Assembly: GCA_950097015.1 (NCBI GenBank)
Contig: CATNEN010000038.1
Location: forward strand, 30,534,501 to 30,598,500
Direction of reading: 5' to 3'
Length of the DNA: 64,000 nt
From: Macrostomum hystrix
Taxonomy: Eukaryota; Platyhelminthes; Macrostomidae
Below are positions 25,901 through 40,900 of the stretch, in pieces (the stretch's first letter is position 1; each line of letters begins with the position of its first letter). Both the position numbers and the translations under genes were made by a program. The notes below the pieces were generated by a model. The model did no database searches. It was not told the origin of the DNA and saw only the letters and a list, made by a program, of their open reading frames with translations.

Positions 25901-28900
25901 TCTCGGATGAAGGTTCAAAGATGCGAATCGGCGTGTCAAAGCCTACCGATAAGAGCGACAAAGGACCTGATCGTGATGCATCATATTTAAGGCCAGTGGA
26001 AGACAGTGGACGAATGCCAGACACGGATTCTCAATCACACCTCGAAACTGATCATCCATCAACCAACAAGATTGATGAAGAGACTCAGAAAGATGTTCAA
26101 TTAAGTCAACTAAGGACTAGTGTTGACAAACCAGGAGTAGACAAGCCCGACTTGACCGTAACAGACAGTGTGGCGCTAGTCTCGTCAGCAGTTGAAGCAG
26201 ATAAATCGACTCGAGCAAGCTCCGGAAGTGAAGTTCCAGCACGATCCAGCAATGATGAAAAATCTGCCGCAGCAAATCAATCGGATTCCGTAGATCCAAA
26301 GAAAGACCAGCAAGTCTCTACTTTACCTGAGAGCAGCGAGACTGCAAGTCTCGGTAAGGAAGAAACTGTCGGACCAACTAAAAACATCAACCAGTCCAAC
26401 GATGGAGAATCAGAAAAGGACAGTCGATTCACGACTGTCACATCAATGCAAGCGCCAGACTGTGAAGACGAAACGCCGTCCACAAGCCAGTTGAACACGA
26501 CTCAAAAGCGACAACCGAAGGAGTCAAAGCCTTCGAGTTCTGAAGAGACTGAGAAATATCTGAGAGATACCTCGCGTGAAACAGGTACGACAGACCTGGA
26601 AACAAACAAGGAACCGAGTAGAAGAAGTTCAATGGATTCTGTCGATGGCCTGTACACGGAGACTCGAAATCTGCAGCAAGTCACTTCTGAACGTGATCTG
26701 ATCACGACTGTGGAACGTGAAGAAGGGTGTACAATCGCTTCTGAACGTGAAGAAGGACGTACAATCGCTTCTGAACGTGAAAAAGGACGTACAATCGCTT
26801 CTGAACGTGAAGAAGGACGTCCAATCGCTTCTGAACGTGAAGAAGGACGTCCAATCGCTTCTGAACGTGAAGAAGGACGTACAATCGCTTCTGAACGTGA
26901 AGACGGACGTCCAATCGCCTCTGAACGTGAAGAAGGACGTCCAATCGCTTCTGAACGTGAAGAAGGACGTACAATCGCTTCTGAACGTGAAGACGGACGT
27001 CCAATCGCCTCTGAACGTGAAGAAGGACGTCCAATCGCTTCTGAACGTGAAGAAGGACGTCCAATCGCTTCTGAACGTGAAGAAGGACTTACAATCGCTT
27101 CTGAACGTGAAGACGGACGTCCAATCGCTTCTGAACGTGAAGAAGGACGTCCAATCGCTTCTGAACGTGAAGAAGGACGTACAATCGCTTCTGAACGTGA
27201 AGAAGGACGTACAATCGCTTCTGAACGTGAAAAAGGACGTCCAATCGCTTCTGAACGTGAAGAAGGACGTCCAATCGCCTCTGAACGTGAAGAAGGACGT
27301 CCAATCGCTTCTGAACGTGAAGAAGGACGTCCAATCGCTTCTGAACGTGAAAAAGGACGTCCAATCGCTTCTGAACGTGAAGAAGGACGTCCAATCGCCT
27401 CTGAACGTGAAGAAGGACGTCCAATCGCTTCTGAACGTGAAGAAGGACGTCCAATCGCTTCTGAAAGTGAAGAAGGACGTACAATCGCTTCTGAACGTGA
27501 AGAAGGACGTCCAATCACTTCTGATCAAGAAGACAGACATCCAGTCAACCCTGAACGTGTAGACAGCCATCCAGTGCCTTCTGAACATGGAGACAGCCAT
27601 CCAGTCAACTCTGTACATGGAGACAGCCATCCAGTGCCTTCTGAACATGGAGACAGAAATCCAGTGCCTTCTGAACATGGAGACAGCCATCCAGTGCTTT
27701 CTGAACATGGAGACAGAAATCCAGTGCCTTCTGAACATGGAGACAGAAATCCAGTGCCTTCTGAACATGGAGAAAAACATCCAGTCAACCCTGAACACAA
27801 AGACAGAGATCCAGTTAGTCTTCCTGAAGATGAAGAAAGTTGGGGCGGCATCGTACAGAAGGATACTCGTCCTGTCGATCCAAGCGCAAGTAAAGATCAT
27901 AATGCAGCCAGCGATGATGTCTTGAGGGCCGACACTAGCGGAGTCGATAGGATTCGAGAAGATTCTAGCACTGTTCAACAAAGCGACAATTACGATGGCA
28001 GGGACAGTCAAATGCCCAAGTCATTAGAGCAAGTCGGCAACTCTGACAGTAATTATTTAAAAGAGCATGATGATAAGAAGTCAAAGATAACCGATGAAAG
28101 ACACACGACTAATGATTCAGAAGCTCAGACAATCTCTGACGATGAGGTTGCTCAAAGGCAGAAGGCCGAGTCAGTGTCGAAAAGGAAAATGGACGATAGC
28201 AGTCGAGCAATTGTTCCGCTGGACGAGCAGATAAACCAGGATCCTCGATTAGATGGGCAACACAGACGAAGAGACGCCATGGATGAGTCAGAGGATTCTT
28301 CAGGTTCAACTCCAGGTAAAAGCAGCGAGTCTAATGAGAAACAGCGAAACTCAGATTATCCTCCGGGAGATTCGACTAATAGTTCGCGCACCGACGACAG
28401 GGTTGTTGATTCGGTGAATCACAATAATTTAAGGGAAGCGTTCAGTCCGATGGAGGATGAGCGTCAAGATAAACTTGCCTTTCCAATGCCAATCGGAGAA
28501 AGAGCTAGTGATGATCTTCGTCATACGGCTTCACGCCAAGGTGATGACCATGAGTCACTAGATAAACTGCGACTCGATACGAAGGATCGCTTACTTGGAC
28601 AGACCAACGATAATGCTGACAGACAGGTGGCTAATGAGAAAAATCTGGATTCTAGCGAGAATTTTAGTAAATTTGATCCATCAGAAGAAAAAGATGACAG
28701 ACAGCAATCCAGTGCCTCACAACCAGAAGCGAATAGGTTTGGCGACCAACCATCCACAGAGCAAAACTGTGCTTCTTCTCATCCTGTCGATGAGCAACAA
28801 TACGGTAATCCGGACTCAGATGGACATAACGATGAGCCTGTCCATAATGCGAACGAACAAGTTCTGGTTCAACCATCTGGCGAGAGTCGACCGTTCGATG

Positions 28901-31900
28901 CTGCTAAACACAAGGTTGGTGCCTGGCTGTCTGACGACCGGAATCGTGCTTCTTCTCATCCTGCAGAAGATGAAGACGAAAATCGACTCTCCAAACTGGA
29001 AGAGTTTGAAGGAGAGAGGCGACCATTGGGTGAAAAACAATCTAGGACTTACCATCGTACTGGCGAAAATCCAGCGGATTCTACAGAAAGAGTCCTACAA
29101 ATTGAGTGCCCTGTGAAAGCTGCGGAACCAAATAGCCATGCGGCAGAAAGTGGAACCTCTGACGACAATCAAAGGCGCAGTTTGAACGACGCAACGAAAC
29201 GGAAAGATGAGACACTGCCTTTCAGTGATCGCCAGCTTGATCCTGATACTCCAAACAGAACAACTGCAAACGAACCTTCTGAGGATCTAGCGATAGGTAC
29301 AAACGACCGGTCCCCTGTCAATAGAATTGTCGACCGTGTTGACGCAGCTAAGGATTTTTCTAGCGATAAACTTGCCGACCGGTCTATTTTAAGTCATCAA
29401 CCAGCAGCCGTTGATGACACTAACAATGTTTCGAAACGTGATCTACTTAATAATTTAGGTAGTAATAAAGACATTGAAGACGCTAAAGGTGGACGGAACA
29501 AAGACTTTGAGTTACCTTTCGTGGACAATGACGAAGGAACTTCCACGAGGAGCAGTAGTAGTTTAGATAATGCACACGAAGGCAGGCAAAATGAACCGAA
29601 AACTCGAAGTGTGCAAAGCTTACAATTCGCTGAGACATCGGACAAGGACACAGACGATGAGGATAGTTCCAAGAATCTGGCTGAGTCATTGGACTCTGTT
29701 AATCAGAAGAAAAATCAAGAACTAATTACTCGAACGAAAGGAGCTAAGACTCGAGTAATTGAGGATCAGGGAGACTTGGCTAGTAGCCTATCCAGCAGCG
29801 ATTCCAACAGCTCAGGCACAATTTTAGAGAATGTTCGAAAGCAAAAAAATTCTAGATGTCAAGGGCGTTCAATGATTTCCAGCAGCCCCAAAGATAAATC
29901 TGACTTTGAAATATCGGCCTCCGGCACGGAAGGGACTGGGCTCAGAAGTCGCGAGCTCAGAACTTCCGATGAAAAGGCAGGTAAAAAGGGGACAAAACCT
30001 AAGTTAGTGCCACGAGAAAGACTAGAAACACTGGTCTACGAAAACACGTCCAGGGATGCATCAGACATACACACGGATGCGTCCGACGAAGATTTCGATA
30101 AGGCAGAAACTGGTCAATCTGAGAGACGTAAGAATTTGGAAATCTCAAGCCAACTATCTTCCTCAGTCTCTGACAGTGAAACTAACACAGTGAGCGAGTC
30201 CAAGCGAAAAGAAAGATTCAAAAACCGACAGAATGACTCTCTGAAAATCCTGGATCATCATCAGGCAAATGATTTGACTTCCAAAAGTAGACAGTCATCA
30301 AGGACAGATTCCAAAACAGAACTGACAGGCGAAAGTTCTGCTGTTGATCGTTCGGATTCCGATTCACTTTCTGCGCCTCGCAAGATTGAAGAACAATCTA
30401 CTTTATTGTCACGAAATGAAGACTCGAATTCGAGAAGGAAAGCGCCATCAGAACGTGAGAGCTCAGACCAGTCAAACAGAAATGGTTCCAGATTGATCGA
30501 TGATAAGGTCCAAGACCCCGGTCGAGATTCAGCTCCAATTAAAGAAGTCCCCGAGCTAATGACAGATGAAATCAAGGCAGAGTACAATGACGAAACTATG
30601 GTGGCTCCTGAACTGGAGGTCGCTGATATGAAAGACTCAATGAATTATCAACCTGCAAAGTTTGCTTCAAATGATGAACAGGGGCCACGCAACACTGAGA
30701 AGAAGCAGCAAAACTTGCCAGATAATGACATGGAAGCTAATAGCCAGTCAGGAGTAGCAAGATCACAAAAGCCTTCTGAAATCAACCGATACAATGAATC
30801 TGTTGGTGATTTCAAAGAACTGACTTCTGCTGATGACAATAGCGAACGGAATGAAAACGAATCTGTGGCCAAGGGTTCAGGACAAGACGTCACGGACAAG
30901 CCATCATACAATGAGACGCACCTTTCGCGAGACGACTCTGACGTTGATAAAGCTGATGAAGCGAATAAACGAGGAATTAAGCATCCAGTGAAATACTCTC
31001 ACAGTGGAGGCCTTGCAAAGAATAAACAGCGAGATGGTACTACAGAGGAGGCCGAAATCGACCTCGGTCAATCAGAGCCAAAATCACCAGAGTCCGATGT
31101 TTTACCAAAAGTGGCAACTGATAACGATAGCGCCAGAGTATCAGAGAATAGCAGCAGCCGAATTGCAGCCAACCAATGTACAGGCGCTAAATCTGGCAGC
31201 CCAAGCGAACTAAAGGAACGACACGACACAAAAGATAATGCTAGTGTAGACGAGGTTGAAATACTTCCTAGACGGCTGTCCAACGAAGATGCCGAAAATT
31301 TTCCTGCTGATGTCACTGATCAAAGGGCGTCATATCTACATTTATCATCGATGAATGATAAAATTAGCGATGAGAATCCTGCTGCTAATGACTCAAAAGA
31401 GCTGGCAGGGCAACTTGAGAATCAGACACTTTATGGAGTTGATGAGAGAGATCGCGCTTTCGATCGTAATCGATCCCAGAATTATTTATCGCCGGAAACC
31501 GACAGAAATGAAGGCACAGAAACACCGTCCCGAAGTGTTACATTAGCGTATGAGGTGACTGGAGGCAAAATGGGAAGCATTTCTCCTAGTATCGAAGATT
31601 TCCAGGACTTTCCAGACGCTTTAATCGAACAGCGCTCGCACGACAAGCCTGTTAGCAATGAGCTTGTTAACGAAAGATTGATTCCAATCGAAAAAGAGAG
31701 CCACTGTGGATCTGATAGTCCGAGCGCTTCAAATGAGCAATTTACAGACAGTGCTCACGAAGATAGCAAAGAAAAAGAAACAGCAGGCGACGGCGATAGC
31801 ACAGCTTCAAAAGAAGGACGCCGTGATCTTGTCCAAGAGCAGAGGGGCAATGTTAGCCTGTCTCGCGAACATAGGGATTCTCAGAAGGATAAGACAGAAG

Positions 31901-34900
31901 AGGACAGTGACACGCCAACAGCCGAGTCCACTGGTTCCGGGGATAAGCCGGGTTCTCAGGATGAACTCAACAACGAACTTGTCTATCGCACTCTAAACCA
32001 GAACGAAGAGGCTCATAGACAGTCCCATATAGCGCGAGAAAACGAAAACGATACCAGCAGTGAGCTGCATTCCGAAACAGAAGTTCGCGAGCCTTGCAGT
32101 AATCCTGATAAGAGAGCTACTGAAGAAGATACCACATTAGCAGAATCGGAGAAGAGAGAAGACGAACTTACTCAAAGCAATGGCGGCAGTAAAGCACCTC
32201 TTTCAGTGCAATCTAAAGAGCATAGCTTTTCGAAGGATGGTCAGAATTGTGCAGATAATCAGATTGATGGCCCTCAGAATAAAGACTACGCGGATGGCAA
32301 GACTGAATGCAAGCCACTACAGGACACCGAACTTAAAACTGAACCACTCGACAAAAGAACATCTGCCAGAGAGGACAGAGAAACTTTTGAATCATCTGAC
32401 AACGAATTAAACGCACCTGCTAGTAGAAAGGCATCTGATGTACCATCAAGTAGGGAATTGCCTGTCTCCAAAAACAAATCGATCAATCCGGACGTAGAGG
32501 CAGCAGAGCAGTCCACAGGTTCTGGAGATCTCAAGGCAGAGACAGGAACCAGAGCTCGGAAAGACGAAGCACCAGTCTGCGAGGAAGAGTTTGAAAGTGG
32601 CAGTGACTTGGACAAGGCAACAGTTACTGTGTCCTCCAGCTCTGAAGACGAGTGCAGCGATGACGACTTACCATCTGAGCGAGCGAAAGAATCGGAATAC
32701 GAAAAGATAAATGACATTAGTGTGGGATCGGAAGCTACAAACGAAGATGAAAAGGCAGAGAGTTCTGATTCAAAGTTTAAGGCGCCAAATATAAAAGACT
32801 CAAAAGAAAACACTGATGACCAGCAACCAGCAACTTCAAACCAACTTGAGACATGTGGGAGTAGTTCAACAGAGGTACCACTGAACGACATCGACAGTGA
32901 AGCTAATGCTAATAGTGATTCAAGCCATTCTGGGGGAGTTTTAGCTAGACAAATTTCGGATTCAAATCAATCAGAGAAAGGGAACAATCGTGGACCTAAT
33001 GAGTTTGCGACTGAAGGTGACACAGCAACCTTGCATCCTAAAGGCTCCGAATATCCTCTTAATGAGTCTAGTGATATTCTCCTTCATCCGTACGTACCAA
33101 ATTCTTTAAAGGATTCACGTGGACGTTTAGATTATTCGGATCCTGAGCAGACTGGCATCAGAGAAGCAGATGCTGTTGACAAAGTTCACAAAACATATAT
33201 TTCTAATAGTCCAAAAATAAAATGTGCTGAATCTGATGACAATGATTGCTCAAGTGAAGCAAGGATGGCATCGACAACTAAAAGCGATAAAGTCTCGGCT
33301 GATACTATTTCTGAGCAAATCGAAACGAACCACACAAAGCTGTTGGAGCAACAAAACTATGGTTCCGGCATTGAGCGTCCTCAGAAACACTCTCGGATTG
33401 TCGCAAGCGGCATTTCTCTAAAAGAAGACCAGGAAACTATATCGAATGAAGAAACTGAGGCATTGAATTCCGACACTTCCCAGAAATCCCTCTTATCGAG
33501 CTATGAATCTGATAGTAACATTGGTTCAAAGAGTACACAGAAACCGCAAACAAATCAGAAAGAAGATGAGAGTTCTTCAATCGACGTTGACAAGGACAAA
33601 GATTTTGCAAAGGAAACCGATTTAGCTGGAAAAGAAGCTCCGTCTAGACTTGTAGGCGCACAAGATCCATCGACAGAAGAAGCTCTACCTGCTAATAACA
33701 TGGCAGAGCTAATTCGTGAACGTGACTCAAGCGAATCTCGCAAAGATAATTCAGCGAAGAAAAACTTCAGTTCGAGTGGTAATGATGACAACACTTATTT
33801 ACAGAGACAATCGAGCAGCACAACGAAGGAAACAGAACAAAGCGATGGGCGAAACGACAAAAAGAGCCTTTTAGAGCTGGATTCTAACCCACCTAGCGAG
33901 GATCAAGAAGCTCCAACAGCTGAGGACAGTGCTCACGCCTCTAAAAAATATTCTTCTGATGATGAGTTTGTTTCGAAGGCATACTTAGATTCGAAGTCAC
34001 CGGAAAGAATTTTGAGTCAAGCTAATCAAAATGAAGCAGAAATTCCGGCTGAAGACATCGTCAAACAATTTCTCAGGGAGTCGACGTCAGCGAAGAGGCC
34101 TTCAAAGGATGATAAAATCGATCAACAATTGCCAGCTGATTTAACCTCGTCGGTATCAGACGTCACTTCAGATGTTGGTGTTGAACTACAGGAGGTTACT
34201 GAGGGACAGAAGAAGATAGCGACTTCCGCGCCACGTGAATCTAGAACGGATGGTGATGAGCTAGAAGCTTCAAAACCGACGGAAGCATCGCTGACACAAA
34301 ACGAGAAGAAATATTACAACCAAAACTTAAAGCACGACGTCGATCTCGAGAACTCCTCGGATGACTCTGACGGTGCGGAAGATAATAGCCTGGCAGGCTA
34401 CACGAGCAGTTCAACAGCATCTGATGAAAAGTCAAGCAAAATTTTAAGAAGCGACGGAGACAAAAGAATAGCACGAAAGGCTGGCGAAAATTCGGAATCG
34501 GAAAAACAAGCATCTCTATCAAGAACAAATTCAGAAGAATCTATGGAATCATTACTGGAAAAAGTGCTTAACGTACCGCTACCAGATGCTTCTGTGCCAA
34601 AGCCCTTGGATGACGACTATGAAGTGTCAAGAAATCTCGCTCCCATCCACGAGGCTGCACCTGCAGACCAGACGGATGCTACAGTAGGAGTAGCAGATGC
34701 GCATGACGGCGGCTCAAGGGTCCAGGAAAGCGATGATGATGATGACCTTCTAGTCAGCGACCAGGAGGATCATGACTCCGATGCCGATGACAATGGCTAT
34801 TACTTTGAAGACGATAACGAATACTATATAAAGTCTAGCCATCCACACAGACTAGAAGACATCTCGGAGCGTTCCGAACCCGACGAGGAATGCACATATA

Positions 34901-37900
34901 GCGGATATAGTGAAGACATAGCATCCCATTCTGATTTTCCGAAATCGGTTCTTCATGGTGGGCGCTTTGCAGAGAATGACGCAAAGCTACAAGTACCACA
35001 GTATTCTCCCCGAAGACGAATCAGTCAAGGCAATGAGGATAGAAGTCATTCAACAATGTCTGATGAAGCTGACGATGAGCATATTTCACTTGATTCTACT
35101 CTCGAAATCTCAAGCTCGCGTCCGAAGAGAGTCAAGAAAGAACATGAAAGAATTAGCGACTCGAGACAACAGGAATCGGATGTTTCATCATCAGATAGTG
35201 AAAGTGAAGCTGCAGCAGTTGGTCCATCCAATGACAGTCTTCAAAACGAAACAGATGAGCAAAGAGACTCTTCTCGAGAGAATACTGCCGAAGCTGTTTT
35301 AGCAGATAATGAGCCCCATGTTGAGGATACTCACAAAGAACTCATCTCGGAGAGTCAACCAAGGAAGTCAAGAAAGAATGGTGTCCATGGTAGAGTCGAT
35401 GGGGATGAAATGACTGAGGAGAATGAAAAATCTAAAGAAATCAAGAAGCCAAGCAGAATGGTCCCTGATATCACCGTCGACAGCGAGCAGAGCAACAAAG
35501 ATCGAGACACAGATTTGGTTGATGATAAAGAAAATGAGCAGGCACGTGCGCTTCAGTCTTCAAGAGTCAGAAACGCAGAGGATGATCTCGAAAGGTTCCT
35601 TAATAAGAAGACAAACCAGATTGACTCTACAGAAGACCTCTCATCAACCAGAAAGTCGAAGGACAACGAGCCGGAAGACTCAAACATTTCTCAAGCAGGC
35701 TTGCCACTGAATAATAAGGAAACTTGTTCAGAGGCCGCAAACGTCTCAGAAACTGAGTCATCCTCTTGTGAGTCAAGTAAGGAATCTGGTGTTAAGAACA
35801 CTGATGTATCAGAAACCAAAGGCAGTAAAACAAGGAATCAAAATGAGAATGACGTTGGGGAGGTTGAAGATACGATAATCTCACATGTAGCACCAGTGGC
35901 TGCCAAAGCGCCTAAAAATTCACAACTATCAATTGATCAGTCTGACACGGATGATTCGTCCTGCACTAAAATCACGAAAGAGATGTTAGCGGAGCTTGAC
36001 AGTAGTCATACGGACACGGAAGTTTTAGCGGAGCAGCTGCTTGAAGGACTAACTACAGACATTGACGAAGACATGGATGACAACGGACAGATTGGGGCTG
36101 ACATTCCAAAGTGCGAACATAAAATTAATTACAAGCGAAACAACATGCCAACTGTAAAAAAAACAGATAAACGAAAGCGTTTAAGAAGAAAAAATGAGTC
36201 AGAGACAGAGACTTCAGAGACAAGTGACACAAAGACCAATCAGCAAAGCACGCAGCAAAGACCAGATGAATATAATTGGAACGATGTCGCACACGAGAAG
36301 CCGGAGAAAAAAGGACAAAGTTATCTAGATGAGTCCACAAATGTTTCAGAAAGCAGCGATGTGAAACCCAGAAAGCAACAAAGACCGCCTGTTGATGAGA
36401 CTTCCGACACTTCAGAAGCAAACGACGTAGAGCCACGCAAGCAAAAAAGCAACAAAGCAAAAGACTCAAAAGTACCCGTCAATGAGTCCAAAATTGCTTC
36501 AGAAAACACTAACTTGTATCCCAGTAAGCAACTAAGACAGCCCGTTGATGAGTCTTCCGACTCATCAGATACTAGCGACTTGAATTCTCAAGGGCAACAG
36601 AGACCGCCCGTTGATGAGTCTTCTGATGCTTCAGAAAGCAGCGACGCGAAACCCAGTAAGCAACAAAGAACGCCCGTTGATGAGTCTTCTGACAGTTCCG
36701 AGGCAAACGTTGTGAAGCCACGCAAGAAACAAAGCAACAAAAATGAAGACTCAAGAGTGCCCGTCAATGAGTCTAGCTATGCTTCAGAAAGCAGCGACGA
36801 AAAGCCCAGAATGCAACAAAGAGCGCCCGTTGACGAGTCTTCAGACGCTTCAGAAACCAGCGACGTGAATGCTCAAAGGCAACAAAGACGGCTCGTTGAT
36901 GAGACTTCCGATGCTTTAGAAACGAGCGACGTGAAGCCCAGAAAGCGACAAGGAACGATTGTAGACGAGTCCCCCGACACTTCAGATACCAGCAACGTGA
37001 ATGCTCAAAGGCAACTAAGAGCGCCCGTTGATGCATCTTTCAATGCTTCAGAAAGCAGCAACATGAAGCTCGGAAAGAGCAAAGAACAAAGAGCGCATGA
37101 TGATGAGACTTTCGACTCTTCAGAAAGCAGCGAAGTTAAGCCGAGTAAGCAACAAAGAGCGCCCGTTGAGGAGTCTTCCGACTCATCAGATACTAGCGAC
37201 GTAAATGCTCAAAGGCAACAAAGACCGCCTGATGAGTCTTCCGACACTTCAGAAGCAAACGACGTGAAGCCACGCAAGCAACAAAGCAAAAAAAAAGAAG
37301 ACTCAAGAGCGCCCGTCGATGAGTCATTCGATGCTTCAGAAAGCAGCGACCTAAAGTCAAGTAAGCAACAAAAAGCGCCTGTTGACGGGTCTTCCGACGC
37401 TTCAGAAACCGGCTACGCTAAGCCGAGTAAGCAACAAAGAGCGCCCGTTGATGAGTCTTCCGATGCATCCGATACTAGCGACATGAATGCTCAAAGGCAA
37501 CAAAGACCAACGGTTTATGTGTCTTCCGATGCTTCAGATACTAGCGACATAAAGCCCAGAAAGCAACAAAAAGCGCCTGTTGACGAGTCTTCCGACGCTT
37601 CAGAATCCAGCGACGTTAAGCCGAGTAAGCAACAAAGAGCGCCCTTAGATGATTCTTTCGATACTTCAGAAAGCAGCGACGTGAAACCGCGCCAGCTACA
37701 AAGCAACAAAAAAGAAGACTCAAGAGCGCCCGTCGATGAGTCTTCTGACCAATCAGATGCCAGCGACGGGAATGCTCAAAGGCAACAAAGACCGCCCGTT
37801 GATGAGTCTTCCGACGCTTCAGAAAGCAGCGACGCGAAACCCAGAAAGCAACAAAGAGCACCCGTTGATGAATCTTTCGGTGCCTCAGAAAGCAGCGACA

Positions 37901-40900
37901 TGAATCCCAAAAAGCAACAAAGAACGCCTGTTGAGAAGTCTTCCGACGCTTCAGAAACCAGCGACGATAAGCCGAGTAAGCAACAAAGAGCGCCCGTGGA
38001 TGAGTCTTTCGATGCTTCAGAAAGCAGCGACGTGAAGCCGCGCAAGCAACAAAACAACAAAAAAGAAGTCTCAAGAGCGCCCGTGGATGAGTCTTTCGAT
38101 GATTCAGAAAGCAGCGACGTGAAGCCGCGCAAGCAACAAAGCAACAAAAAGGAAGACTCAAGAGTGCCCATTGATGAGTCTTCTGACAAATCAGATACCA
38201 GCGACGGGAATCCTCAAAGGCAACAAAGACCACCCGTTGATGAGTCTTTCGACGCTTCAGAAACCAGCGACGTAAAGCTAAGTAAGCAACAAAGACTGCC
38301 CGTTGATGAGTCTTCCGATGCATCCGATACCAGCGACAGGAATGCTCAAAGGCAACAAAGACCACCGGTTCATGTGTCTTCCGATGCTTCAGATACTAGC
38401 GACATAAAGCCCAGAAAGCAACAAAAAGCGCCTGTTGACGAGTCTTCCGACGCTTCAGAAACCAGCGACGTTAAGCCGAGTAAGCAACAAAGAGCGCCCG
38501 TGGATGGGTCTTTCGACGCTTCAGAAAGCAGCGACGTGAAGCCGCGCAAGCAACAAAGCAACAAAAAAGAAGACTCAAGAGCGCACGTCGATGAGTATTC
38601 CGACTCATCACATACTAGCGATGTGAATGCTCAAAGGCAACAAAGACCACCGGTTTATGTGTCTTCCGATGCTTCAGATACTAGCCACATAAAGCCCAGA
38701 AAGCAACAAGAAGCGCCTGTTAACGAGTCTTCCGACGCTTCGGAAACCAGCGACGTTAAGCCGAGTAAGCAACAAAAACCGCCCGTAGATGAGTCTTCCG
38801 ATGCTTCAGATACCAGCGACAGGAATGCTCAAAGGCAACAAAGACCGCCCGTTGATGAATCTTTCGATGCCTCAGAAAGCAGCGACATAAAGCCCATAAA
38901 GCAACAAAGAACGCCTGTTGAGAAGTCTTCCGACGCTTCAGAAACCAGCGACGATAAGCCGAGTAAGCAACAAAGAGCGCCTGTTGACGAGTCTTCCGAC
39001 GCTTCAGAAACCAGCGACGATAAGCCGAGTAAGCAACAAAGAGCGCCTGTTGACGAGTCTTCCGACGCTTCGGAAACCAGCGACGTTAAGCCGAGTAAGC
39101 AACAAAAACCGACCGTAGATGAGTCTTCCGATGCTTCAGATACCAGCGACAGGAATGCTCAAAGGCAACAAAGACCGCCCGTTGATGAATCTTTCGATGC
39201 CTCAGAAAGCAGCGACATAAAGCCCATAAAGCAACAAAGAACGCCTGTTGAGAAGTCTTCCGACGCTTCAGAAACCAGCGACGATAAGCCGAGTAAGCAA
39301 CAAAGAGCGCCTGTTGACGAGTCTTCCGACGCTTCAGAAACCAGCGACGATAAGCCGAGTAAGCAACAAAGAGCGCCTGTTGACGAGTCTTCCGACGCTT
39401 CGGAAACCAGCGACGTTAAGCCGAGTAAGCAACAAAAACCGACCGTAGATGAGTCTTCCGATGCTTCAGATACCAGCGACAGGAATGCTCAAAGGCAACA
39501 AAGACCGCCCGTTGATGAATCTTTCGATGCCTCAGAAAGCAGCGACATGAAGCCCATAAAGCAACAAAGAACGCCTGTTGAGAAGTCTTCCGACGCTTCA
39601 GAAACCAGCGACGATAAGCCGAGTAAGCAACAAAGAGCGCCCGTGGATGAGTCTTTCGATGCTTCAGAAAGCAGCGACGTGAAGCCGCGCAAGCAACAAA
39701 ACAACAAAAAAGAAGTCTCAAGTGTGCCCATCGATGAGTCTTCTGACAAATCAGATACCAGCGACGGGAATCCTCAAAGGCAACAAAGACCGCCCGTTGA
39801 TGAGTCTTCCGACGCTTCAGAAAGCAGCGACGTAAAGCTAAGTAAGCAACAAAGACTGCCCGTTGATGAGTCGTCCGATGCATCCGATACCAGCGACAGG
39901 AATGCTCAAAGGCAACAAAGACCGCCCGTTGATGAATCTTTCAATGCTTCAGAAAGCAGTGACATGAAGCGCAGAAAGCAACAAAGTGCGCATGATGATG
40001 AGTCTTTCGACGCTTCAGAAACCAGCGACGTAAAGCCAAGTAAGCAACAAAGCAACAAAAAAGAAGACTCAAGAGCGCCCGTCGATGAGTCTTCTGACCA
40101 ATCAGATGCCAGCGACGGGAATGCTCAAAGGCAACAAAGACCGCCCGTTGATGAGTCTTCCGACGCTTCAGAAAGCAGCGACGCGAAACCCAGAAAGCAA
40201 CAAAGAGCACCCGTTGATGAATCTTTCGGTGCCTCAGAAAGCAGCGACATGAATCCCAAAAAGCAACAAAGAACGCCTGTTGAGAAGTCTTCCGACGCTT
40301 CAGAAACCAGCGACGTTAAGCCGAGTAAGCAACAAAAACCGCCCGTAGATGAGTCTTCCGATGCTTCAGATACCAGCGACAGGAATGCTCAAAGGCAACA
40401 AAGACCGCCCGTTGATGAATCTTTCGATGCCTCAGAAAGCAGCGACATAAAGCCCATAAAGCAACAAAGAACGCCTGTTGAGAAGTCTTCCGACGCTTCA
40501 GAAACCAGCGACGATAAGCCGAGTAAGCAACAAAGAGCGCCTGTTGACGAGTCTTCCGACGCTTCAGAAACCAGCGACGATAAGCCGAGTAAGCAACAAA
40601 GAGCGCCTGTTGACGAGTCTTCCGACGCTTCGGAAACCAGCGACGTTAAGCCGAGTAAGCAACAAAAACCGACCGTAGATGAGTCTTCCGATGCTTCAGA
40701 TACCAGCGACAGGAATGCTCAAAGGCAACAAAGACCGCCCGTTGATGAATCTTTCGATGCCTCAGAAAGCAGCGACATAAAGCCCATAAAGCAACAAAGA
40801 ACGCCTGTTGAGAAGTCTTCCGACGCTTCAGAAACCAGCGACGATAAGCCGAGTAAGCAACAAAGAGCGCCTGTTGACGAGTCTTCCGACGCTTCAGAAA

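Noticed and set aside
26502-28011. Antisense frames of 338 and 460 codons opposite the giant exon
   Set aside because: They are shadows of the 30-bp coding repeat; the sense frame alone extends far beyond the repeat.
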